A stretch of DNA of 64,000 bases from Moorella sp. Hama-1 (GTDB lineage Bacteria; Bacillota; DSM-521; Neomoorellales; Neomoorellaceae), in assembly GCF_023734095.1 (NCBI RefSeq), contig NZ_AP024620.1, forward strand, positions 554,501 through 618,500, in the 5' to 3' direction. The position numbers were made by a program, and so were the translations under genes. The notes beneath the pieces were generated by a model that ran no database searches, had not been told where the DNA came from, and saw only the letters and a list, made by a program, of their open reading frames with translations. Numbering within the stretch: position 1 is the first letter of the stretch; every line of letters begins with the position of its first letter. This document shows positions 38,976 to 46,776 of the stretch, piece after piece.

Positions 38976-40007
38976 ATGCCAGATGCAGTCCTTACTTTCG
39001 AAGTTTTAACACCGATGTTCCTGGCCGGTGCCGACATCAGGCAGCCGGAATTAAGGGGGCCGGCAGTGAAAGGTGCCCTGCGCTTCTGGTGGCGGGCAAT
39101 CCACGGATTTGATCCCCAGCTGCAAAAAAATGAGGGGGCGATCTTTGGTTTTACCGGCGAAGGTAGCCGTAAGAGCAGCCTGATCTTAAAAATAGAAGGG
39201 GAGGACGCGGCACCATATATTACCAGGGAACCGTTTCCCAGGCATAATTACCTTCTCTACCCGGTAAAGGGACGCGACTTGAACATCCTAGAATACATAG
39301 CCTACGGTACTTACACCTATGACAAAATAACAAAAAAGAACGTATTTGATCGCAGCTATATCAAACCCGGCTACAGTTTCCGCCTGGTCATCCAGATGCG
39401 GAATAATGATTGTCTCCAGGAAGTAATTATGGCCTTGCAATACTTCTGCTGGTTCGTGGCCCTGGGAGCAAAGTCCCGCAATGGCTTTGGCAGCCTGAAA
39501 GTTAAAGCAATAGAGGGTCACCTGTCCACTGAGGTAAGGCAAAGTTTAACGTCCCTCCCGGGGAAAAACAGCCTGGTTCCCTTCAATAATTGTAAAGAAC
39601 TTCCGGAATTCAGCGCCCTGTCCGGAGGGGCCAGGCTTTTTAAAACCCGCCAGGATTACGGGAACTGGGATGCCTGCCTGGGGGAACTGGGTCACGCCTA
39701 CCGTAAATCCCGCCTCTCCCTGGAACCATCCCATTCCTACCACAAACGCCGGTATATCGGGGCTCCGCTTACTGTTAATAAAATGCCAAAGTCCCGGCTG
39801 GACAGGCACGCCAAGCCCTATTTCCTGCGCGTGCACGAGCGGCAGGGAAGATACACGGGCTACCTGCTGTATCTGCCGTCCCATTATTGTACCGGGCTTG
39901 TCGGAAAGAAGTCGGATATTGATCCGGCCAGGGAAGACGCGGCTTTTACCAGGGCCTGCCAGGAAATGAATCAAGCCCTAGGGCAGAATCTGGAGGTGGT
40001 ATATTGA
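38976..40007 (+). CDS. cmr1: Type III-B Cmr1 (Cas7-like end subunit)
   Basis: A 343-residue RAMP protein. The N-terminus LTFEVLTPMFLAGADIRQPELRGPAVKGALRFWWRA is the Cmr1 signature. Cmr1 sits at the 3' end of the crRNA in the Cmr complex. ATG follows GGAGGGAG. Its stop overlaps the cmr2 start. Confidence 0.93.
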   Translation: MPDAVLTFEVLTPMFLAGADIRQPELRGPAVKGALRFWWRAIHGFDPQLQKNEGAIFGFTGEGSRKSSLILKIEGEDAAPYITREPFPRHNYLLYPVKGRDLNILEYIAYGTYTYDKITKKNVFDRSYIKPGYSFRLVIQMRNNDCLQEVIMALQYFCWFVALGAKSRNGFGSLKVKAIEGHLSTEVRQSLTSLPGKNSLVPFNNCKELPEFSALSGGARLFKTRQDYGNWDACLGELGHAYRKSRLSLEPSHSYHKRRYIGAPLTVNKMPKSRLDRHAKPYFLRVHERQGRYTGYLLYLPSHYCTGLVGKKSDIDPAREDAAFTRACQEMNQALGQNLEVVY

Positions 40008-41785
40008 ACGCGCTGCTTATTTTTACCATGGGGCCGGTCCAGTCCTTTATCGCCCAGGCGCGTAAAACCCAGGACCTGTATGCCGGTAGCTATATCTTAT
40101 CCCACCTTTGCCGTACGGCAGCCCGGCAGGCTCGGGATGCTTACGGTGCCGAGATAATTTACCCCGATATAAATAATCCCTCTCTACCCAATCGCCTGGT
40201 GGCTCTTTTTACTGTAAAAAGCAAGGAAGAACTCCAGGAGATTGGTGCCAACCTGGAAAAAGAGGTAAGGGATGAGTTTATCCAGATGGGGTTGGAGGTG
40301 GTTCAAGCCTTTGCTTTGCCGGTTACCACCGCCCTTGAGGAGCAGTTACGTGATTTCCTGGAGATATACTGGGTGGGGGGCGAATACGAAGCCGACCGGT
40401 ATGCCGACTGCTACCGCCGCCTGGAGTCTTTCCTGGGGGCAATAAAAAATACCCGCCTTTTTACTCCCGGTGGCGAGCAGGGTCGCAAGTGCAGCATTAC
40501 CGGCGAGCATAATGCCCTTTTCTATCGGGGTCAACAGAAGGCATTTCTGCAGCAGGCATTTAAAGTACCTGAAACTGTGGGGAAGAAGTATCTGGCTCCG
40601 GGGGAAGCCTTGAGCGGGATAGGCTTCATGAAACGGGCTGCCGCCAGGTACTTCAACTGCAGGCATAGGGATTTTAACGACGATTTCCCATCCACCGCCG
40701 CAATAGCCCTGGCCGCAAGCCTGCCCTTATTGCCCACCGACAAGGTAGCCCGGTACAAAGAACTTTTTGGTAATGATTTTGCATTCCAATTTTTCTACCC
40801 GGAGAACTTGACCCCGAAGCGTTTTATAGCTGACGGTATTCCCCTGGAAAAATTAGCGCCAGCGGAGGCTTTACTAAAAGAGCTGTACGCTGCGGCCCGG
40901 GAACGCGGGGCCGTATTAAGCAGGTATTACGGTTTAGTAATTATGGATGGCGACAGCATGGGAGAATGGGTGTCCGGGAAGAATTTGGCCACTGCGGGAC
41001 AATTACCGGATTTCCAGCGCTACCTCACCCGGCAACTCGGGGCTTATGCCAGGGAGGTCCAGGCTATCCTGGCTTTACCCCAGCGGGGACGGCTGGTTTA
41101 CTGTGGTGGTGACGACCTCCTGGGCTTTATTAATTTAAACTACCTGCCGGTGGCTTTAAGGGAATTGCGGCAACAATTCCCGCCGTTGGAGCGGTTTACC
41201 GGCGGGGCGGGGGGAAGAGTCTCTTCGACCTCTGCCGGGGTGTGTATTGCCCACTATAAAACTCCCCTCACCGAAGTAATTAATATGGCCCGCAGAATGG
41301 AGGAAAAAGCCAAAGAAATCGACGGCAAGGATGCTCTGGCTATCAGCGTCTTAAAGCACTCGGGTGAAATCTGCCAGAGCGTTTTTAAATGGCAGTATAA
41401 GGGCCTGGATCCCCTGGCGTTACTGAGCCGTTTAATCATTAACCTGGCCAGCGGCGAGTTTTCCGATACCTTTATCCGCAATCTCGCCCGGGAATTCGGG
41501 GTCTTAACAGCCCGGGAAGAAGAGAAAAAGGTAAAGAAAAGCGGGGAGATAGAGAGCAGGGCAACTGAGGAAGAGATGGTGGACGCCGAAATCAGCCGCC
41601 TGTTGCAGCGCTCCTGCCAGCTACTGGACCGGCAGGAGGCAGATGAGAAGATAAAGGGATTGGGAAAGCAGTTATTTACCCTGTATATAGAGATAGAAGC
41701 CGGCCTGGCTAATTTCCTTTCGTTTTTAGATATTGCAGCTTTCCTTTCCCGGGAGGTGCAGGTAAGCAATGAAGCTAAGGATTGA
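40004..41785 (+). CDS. cmr2: Type III-B Cas10/Cmr2, HD-less, with GGDD cyclase motif
   Basis: 593 residues. It opens directly with the Palm-like GPVQSFIAQARKTQDLYAGSYILS motif and has no N-terminal HD nuclease, unlike typical 800-900-residue Cmr2. The zinc-type region is reduced. DGDSMGEW and the cyclase motif VYCGGDDLLGF (about residue 367) are intact, so it should make cyclic oligoadenylate on target RNA binding but not cut DNA. TTG start at 40004 after GGAGGTGG. Overlaps cmr1 and cmr3. Confidence 0.93.
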   Translation: MNALLIFTMGPVQSFIAQARKTQDLYAGSYILSHLCRTAARQARDAYGAEIIYPDINNPSLPNRLVALFTVKSKEELQEIGANLEKEVRDEFIQMGLEVVQAFALPVTTALEEQLRDFLEIYWVGGEYEADRYADCYRRLESFLGAIKNTRLFTPGGEQGRKCSITGEHNALFYRGQQKAFLQQAFKVPETVGKKYLAPGEALSGIGFMKRAAARYFNCRHRDFNDDFPSTAAIALAASLPLLPTDKVARYKELFGNDFAFQFFYPENLTPKRFIADGIPLEKLAPAEALLKELYAAARERGAVLSRYYGLVIMDGDSMGEWVSGKNLATAGQLPDFQRYLTRQLGAYAREVQAILALPQRGRLVYCGGDDLLGFINLNYLPVALRELRQQFPPLERFTGGAGGRVSSTSAGVCIAHYKTPLTEVINMARRMEEKAKEIDGKDALAISVLKHSGEICQSVFKWQYKGLDPLALLSRLIINLASGEFSDTFIRNLAREFGVLTAREEEKKVKKSGEIESRATEEEMVDAEISRLLQRSCQLLDRQEADEKIKGLGKQLFTLYIEIEAGLANFLSFLDIAAFLSREVQVSNEAKD

Positions 41786-42863
41786 TCCTCTGGATACCCT
41801 CTTTTTCCGTGACGGCCGGCCCTTTACCAGGGGTGAGGATGACTGGGCCGCCAGTATCTTCCCGCCTTCCCCCGGGGTTATTTACGGTGCTTTACGCAGC
41901 CTCTATTTCGCCAACCTCCTGGAGGAACTGGAACTAGCCCTGACAGACGCTGACCCCACAGCGGCTCTGCGCATAAAAGCCCTCTACTGGCAGATAGGAG
42001 CAGAAGATGAAGGCGAACCTTGTTTTCCCCTGCCCCTGGACTGTGTGCGGTTGAAAAACAACAGGCGGGAACCCGGAGGTTTTCACCTGTTAACGATAAG
42101 TACTTTAGCCGGGCTGGCTACCAATTACCCTTTGGACTTTGTATTAAAGAGTGAAGAAGAAGTAGCAGGCCCGGGGAACCACCTCCTGGACCGGGAGAGC
42201 CTGGTAGATTACCTGGAGGGTAAAAAGGAGATCTTTTTTGCCCATGATCTGGCTGACCATTTGTACTGGGAGCCAAAGGTGGGTATTGGCCGGGACGCTA
42301 TTACCCATGCCGCCGCCGAGCATCTCCTGTACCGGGTGCAGATGTTGCGGCTTAAAGATATGAGCCTGATTGTCGAATATGAGGGCCTGCAGCTACCGGA
42401 ACAGGGTTTCCTGCGCCTGGGGGGTGAAGGCCGGGCGGCTAGTTTTACCCATGTTGCCGGAGAGATGGAGGGGTTGCCCGCTCCTGCCACGGGCAGGTAT
42501 TTCAAGCTTTACCTGGCTACACCGGCTTTCTTTAATGGTGGGTGGCGGCCGGGGTGGCTGGATCATCGCGGCGAAGGAACTTACGGTCCTCTAAAATTGA
42601 AACTGCTAACCGCAGCCGTAGGCAAACCTGTTCCTTCAGGCGGTTTTGATATAAAAATAAGGCAACCTAAACCCATGCGCCGGGCCGTGCCGGGGGGTAG
42701 CGTTTACTATTTTGCCATCCTGCAGGGTACGATAGCTGACGCTGTCGCGGCCTTCCACGGCCGCTGCATCAGCGAGTACCGGCAGCAGGAGGGCTTTGGC
42801 CTGGCCTTTACCGGTTGCCTTGATCCAGAAAACCTGAGCATTATCACCGGGGAGGGGAACTGA
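41769..42863 (+). CDS. cmr3: Type III-B Cmr3 (Cas5-like)
   Basis: A 364-residue RAMP protein with the Cmr3 N-terminus IDPLDTLFFRDGRPFTRGEDDWAASIFPPSPGVIYGALRS. It holds the 5' handle of crRNA beside Cmr2. The C-terminal QEGFGLAFTG matches the family. It overlaps cmr2 by 17 bases. Confidence 0.93.
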   Translation: MKLRIDPLDTLFFRDGRPFTRGEDDWAASIFPPSPGVIYGALRSLYFANLLEELELALTDADPTAALRIKALYWQIGAEDEGEPCFPLPLDCVRLKNNRREPGGFHLLTISTLAGLATNYPLDFVLKSEEEVAGPGNHLLDRESLVDYLEGKKEIFFAHDLADHLYWEPKVGIGRDAITHAAAEHLLYRVQMLRLKDMSLIVEYEGLQLPEQGFLRLGGEGRAASFTHVAGEMEGLPAPATGRYFKLYLATPAFFNGGWRPGWLDHRGEGTYGPLKLKLLTAAVGKPVPSGGFDIKIRQPKPMRRAVPGGSVYYFAILQGTIADAVAAFHGRCISEYRQQEGFGLAFTGCLDPENLSIITGEGN

Positions 42864-42864
42864 A

Positions 42865-44055
42865 GTGCTGGTTATTACTACTGTGGGGACTTCCCTGCTG
42901 GAGAATTACCGGCAAGAACACCATGGCCTTGATGCCGATTACTTCAAACTGAAGGAGGAACCGGCATCAAACTGGGATAATAACGAGCGCCGTATAAACA
43001 AAGTTAAAAAGGCCCTGCTGAACTGGGCACAGCCTCAAGGGGAAACCAGCGCCGAGATTAAAAGCCTCTTTAACCTCCGCCGGCAGGCCGGCCAGGCGAT
43101 AGAGGCCCGGCTGCTGGCCACGGATACGGTCCTCTCTCGCCTTACGGCCGAAGTCCTGGAAGAGGTCCTGGCCGGAACAATAAAGACCGTTTTTGAGCCG
43201 GACAGAGATGTTATCAAAGGCCTGCAGGTATGGGATCGAAAACGTTTTGAAAAGGAGGGCCTGATAAACCTCATAGCCCGGATTGAAGAACTGAACGGCA
43301 CCTGTGAAGAAGTAGCCATCAATTTTACCGGCGGTTATAAAGCGCTGATACCCTATCTTACCATCATGGGCCAGCTCTACAATATCTCCCTGTATTACAT
43401 CTTCGAGGATACCGACGAGCTGATCCGGCTACCACAGGCGCCCCTGGCGATTAACTGTGGTATTTTTGAAAAGTACAGCCATATCATTGCGGACCTGGCT
43501 GCCGGTATCGATGATTGGAGCCGGCATCGTTGGAGATATACCATCGAAGATGAATTTCGCGCCTGCATCTGGGAGGACGGCGACTTTGCGGAACTGAACG
43601 CCATCGGTCGCCTCTACTGGTATAGATATCAAAACTACTTCCTGGTAGAAGTATTAAAAGAAGCCGATTATTTCCGGGAGAATAGCGGCAATAAACAGGA
43701 AGTCAATTCCGCTTTACAGGAGTTATACGGCCGGCTTAATAGCAGGATTATCGGTAACGGGTTGAAGAATACGGAGGATCTGCAGGCCTATCTCAACTCC
43801 CTGCCCGATAAGGATGACCTGCGCCATGGGGAAAAACCGGACCGGGATAAATATATCTTTAAGTCAACCAATAAAAGCCAGATAAGGCTGGTTTACACAC
43901 CGATTATTAAACCTTATGGCCTGAGCCTGCGCCTTTTTGATCATGTGCGTGGTAATTTCGATCATACGGTGTACATTAAGGAATTTAAAGAGAAGATGAA
44001 AATGCATGCCAACCAGGAATATACAGCCATTACACTAAAGAAACCGCAGTCATAA
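42865..44055 (+). CDS. CARF-domain protein inside the cmr operon, candidate cOA-activated effector
   Basis: 396 residues. The N-terminal half is a CARF domain of the APE2256/TIGR02619 type (VITTVGTSLLENYRQEH; EVAINFTGGYKALIPYLTIMGQLY). The middle is helical and may include a winged helix. The last 70 residues are strand-rich (KYIFKST, IRLVYTPII, LSLRLFDHVRGNFDHTVYIKEF), compatible with a RelE-like mRNA interferase as in Cami1. An R-x4-H pattern (RGNFDH) is also present, which in an alpha-helical HEPN would be catalytic. I cannot decide between these. Placement between cmr3 and cmr4 ties it to Cmr2 signalling. Confidence 0.7.
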   Translation: MLVITTVGTSLLENYRQEHHGLDADYFKLKEEPASNWDNNERRINKVKKALLNWAQPQGETSAEIKSLFNLRRQAGQAIEARLLATDTVLSRLTAEVLEEVLAGTIKTVFEPDRDVIKGLQVWDRKRFEKEGLINLIARIEELNGTCEEVAINFTGGYKALIPYLTIMGQLYNISLYYIFEDTDELIRLPQAPLAINCGIFEKYSHIIADLAAGIDDWSRHRWRYTIEDEFRACIWEDGDFAELNAIGRLYWYRYQNYFLVEVLKEADYFRENSGNKQEVNSALQELYGRLNSRIIGNGLKNTEDLQAYLNSLPDKDDLRHGEKPDRDKYIFKSTNKSQIRLVYTPIIKPYGLSLRLFDHVRGNFDHTVYIKEFKEKMKMHANQEYTAITLKKPQS

Positions 44056-44076
44056 TAGGACAGGAGGTTAGCAAGA

Positions 44077-45030
44077 ATGTTTAAGCAGGCACGTCCCTTT
44101 TTTCTTATGGTTGAGACGCCCCTTCACGCCGGTTGCGGCAGTGACCTGGGGGTGGTCGACCTGCCCATCCAGCGGGAAAAACACACCGGCATACCGAAGG
44201 TGGAAGCCTCGGGCCTGAAGGGTTGTATCAGGGAAGCCTTCGAGGATTATGATGTAGTGCCGGGCAACCGCCTCCCGGAACCCCTGGTGCAGGAATTCCC
44301 CGGACTGCGGGAAAAGGGGAAGCTACGGGAGGCTATTAATCTGGCCTTTGGGCCTGAAGACGGGGATCTGCACGCCGGCGCCCTGGGCTTTACCGACGCC
44401 AGGCTCCTCCTTTTCCCGGTACGTTCCATGCGCGGCGTATTCGGCTGGGTGACCTGTCCGGCAATTATCTCCAAGTTTATTCGGGAATTAAAGATGGCCG
44501 GTCTGGAGCCCCCACTGCAGGTCCCACCGGCCGGTGCGATACCCAGGGGTTGCGGCTTATTGGTAAATAACGGGCATGTGATTCTCGAAGAATACACCTT
44601 TGCCCTCCAGGAGGACGCCGCCTGTACCAACTTAGCCGCCTGGCTGGCCCGTAAACTCTTTCCCGCCTCGGGCTACGAATACTGGCGGGAGAAAATGCAA
44701 AAGGACCTGGTGGTCCTGGCCGATGACGATTGCCGCGATTTTGTCAACCTAGCCACCGAGGTCATCACCAGGACCAGAATCGACGCGCAAACAGGTACGG
44801 TAGCCAGGGGCGCCCTGTTTACCGAAGAGTACTTACCCCAGGAGAGCGTCCTTTATGCCCTGGCCCTGGCCGCACCGGTGTTTCATAGCAGCAAAGGTAT
44901 TTTCGCTGCTGGGGAAGAAAGGGCCGTCCTCACCTTCTGGCAGAAGGGTCTACCCGAATTCCTGCAGCTGGGTGGTAACGCCACCATTGGTAAAGGCATT
45001 GTCAGGTTAAAGGTCCTGGAGGAGGGTTAA
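44077..45030 (+). CDS. cmr4: Type III-B Cmr4 (Cas7 backbone RNase)
   Basis: 317 residues. The family N-terminus is HAGCGSDLGVVDLPIQREKHTGIPKV; D28 corresponds to the catalytic Asp (D26 of Pyrococcus furiosus Cmr4) that cuts target RNA every six bases. Multiple copies form the Cmr filament. It follows the CARF gene by 21 bases with an AGGAGG site. Confidence 0.94.
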   Translation: MFKQARPFFLMVETPLHAGCGSDLGVVDLPIQREKHTGIPKVEASGLKGCIREAFEDYDVVPGNRLPEPLVQEFPGLREKGKLREAINLAFGPEDGDLHAGALGFTDARLLLFPVRSMRGVFGWVTCPAIISKFIRELKMAGLEPPLQVPPAGAIPRGCGLLVNNGHVILEEYTFALQEDAACTNLAAWLARKLFPASGYEYWREKMQKDLVVLADDDCRDFVNLATEVITRTRIDAQTGTVARGALFTEEYLPQESVLYALALAAPVFHSSKGIFAAGEERAVLTFWQKGLPEFLQLGGNATIGKGIVRLKVLEEG

Positions 45031-45031
45031 A

Positions 45032-45427
45032 ATGGCACTCAACGGTTTAGAACAGGGCCGCGCCCGCTACGCCTATGACTGTGCCCGGCAGGGGAAAGAT
45101 CTGCCGGCCAGCAAAGAATACAAATCCTATGTCAAAAAGATACCCGCCCTGATCAAGATGAACGGCCTCGGGGCGACCCTGGCCTTTATTGCCGCCAAAA
45201 AGAAAGATGACCCCCGCAAAAAGGAGTATGCCTATAAAGTCATTTATGACCAGTTAAAGCCATGGCTGGTAGAGAAGGGTCTGGTGGAACGCCACCAGGA
45301 TTTGGTCGCAGCTGTGGTCGCCCTCGATTCCCTGTCTTACCGGATGGTGACCGGGGAAGTGCTGGCCCTCTTTAAGTGGATCAGCCGCTTCGCCGAGGGC
45401 CTGATTGAAGGTGAGGCCGATGAGTGA
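45032..45427 (+). CDS. cmr5: Type III-B small subunit Cmr5
   Basis: 131 residues, mostly helical and basic (QGRARYAYDCARQ, KKIPALIKMNGLGATLAFIAAKK), the Cmr5/Cas11 fold that lines the target path. Starts one base after the cmr4 stop and overlaps cmr6. Confidence 0.93.
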   Translation: MALNGLEQGRARYAYDCARQGKDLPASKEYKSYVKKIPALIKMNGLGATLAFIAAKKKDDPRKKEYAYKVIYDQLKPWLVEKGLVERHQDLVAAVVALDSLSYRMVTGEVLALFKWISRFAEGLIEGEADE

Positions 45428-46589
45428 AAGGGGCAAACTTGTTGTCCAGCAGACCAAAGGCGGCGGGTATGCGGGTACAATCAGGCTAAGTAATAACAAA
45501 AGCATGCCCCTGCCATCGTATTACGATTTACGCGATGCCAGCCTCAATGGAGTTGAGTGTGAGGTGGAAAGGGAAAAAGGGTTAATAAAGCGGGTCCTGG
45601 TAGCCGGGCAAGATTTACAGCGCCGGCCAGGGAAGGGGTCGCAGGAGGGTTATAAGGACCGCCAGCCCCAGCACCGGCAGCAGGAAACCGCCGGTCGTCC
45701 CCCGGTAAAGGATAACGGTCCTCATCAAGATAAGGCACGGGAGGAAAACAGGTTAAAGACTTTTTTACCCCGCGATACGCATCAGTATCTCCCCGCTAAG
45801 GTTGATAACTTTGGTCTTCTCCTGAATAAAGTCGCCTGGTTTGATGAAGGGGAAGATAATAAAGGCCAGGGCAAGGGATTTAAGTTTTATCTCGCCGGCA
45901 GAAACCCCAGGACCCTGGTGAAAGGCGATTTTGCCGGGATCGATTTTACCGTTCTGGACAGGCGGCGGGAGCGAGCCCTCCAGGGTACGGGCCTTCTCCT
46001 GGAAAAATTGCCCATGACCCCACAGTGGCGCTTTGTCGTTGGCCTGGGCCAGGAATCAGTATATGAAACCTCCCTGACCCTGCACCCTGTCTATGGTTTT
46101 CCCTTTATACCAGGGAACGCCATCAAAGGCCTGGTGCGTAATACCATCATCAGCGAGGTCTTCGCCGGTGATGAAAAGGAGGCCCTGGCCGATACCGGCT
46201 TCCGAGCGATATTTGGCTGGACCAATTATGGTACACCGTCCAGCCAAAGAGGTCTGGTCCACTTTTTTGATGCCTACCCGGCCACAGCACCCCATATAGT
46301 ACCGGATATTATCAACCCCCACTATGCCCCCTATTACCAGGACGCTAGCGGTCGCACGCCGCCGGGTGATTATTATAACCCGGTGCCGGTTTTTTTCCTG
46401 ACGGTGGAAAGGACGGAGATGCTCTTTTACCTGGGTATCAACCCGGCGGCCAATCAGGTTATCACGGCCGGGGAGCTGGCCGGACAAGATTATTTGAGCA
46501 CAACCGGCAAGTGGCTGCGTTTGGCCCTGGGTGAATACGGTATCGGTGCCAAAACGGCAGTGGGGTACGGATGCTTTGCCAGTTTATGA
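45420..46589 (+). CDS. cmr6: Type III-B Cmr6 with N-terminal OB-like extension
   Basis: 389 residues, longer than usual. Residues 120-389 are Cmr6 (TGLLLEKLPMTP...HPVYGFPFIPGNAIKGLVRN, GIGAKTAVGYG). Residues 1-65 form an extra small beta-rich module (GKLVVQQTKGGGYAGTIRL, VECEVEREKGLIKRVLVAGQ) that looks like an OB or cold-shock-like fold, joined by a Gln/Arg/Pro-rich linker. The ATG at 45420 overlaps the cmr5 stop and follows AGGTGAGG. The extension may give extra RNA contact. Confidence 0.9.
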   Translation: MSERGKLVVQQTKGGGYAGTIRLSNNKSMPLPSYYDLRDASLNGVECEVEREKGLIKRVLVAGQDLQRRPGKGSQEGYKDRQPQHRQQETAGRPPVKDNGPHQDKAREENRLKTFLPRDTHQYLPAKVDNFGLLLNKVAWFDEGEDNKGQGKGFKFYLAGRNPRTLVKGDFAGIDFTVLDRRRERALQGTGLLLEKLPMTPQWRFVVGLGQESVYETSLTLHPVYGFPFIPGNAIKGLVRNTIISEVFAGDEKEALADTGFRAIFGWTNYGTPSSQRGLVHFFDAYPATAPHIVPDIINPHYAPYYQDASGRTPPGDYYNPVPVFFLTVERTEMLFYLGINPAANQVITAGELAGQDYLSTTGKWLRLALGEYGIGAKTAVGYGCFASL

Positions 46590-46776
46590 GGGAATCAGAG
46601 TATCCTCGTATTCATATGCCGGGCAGCCCGCCCCATTACCACTTGGATTTTACTAAAAATATACCCAAACATACGTACCCGACAGTATTTGGCGGTGGGG
46701 GGGATTAAAATGGGGACAGGGCTCGGCGCTATTCGGAAATAGGAAGGCTAATTTAAGACGGAAAGGGGGCTGACGT

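Noticed and set aside
46590-46776. A small gene between cmr6 and cas10d
   Set aside because: No frame with start and ribosome site was found; the 187 bases more likely hold the promoter of the I-D module, though no clear consensus was seen.
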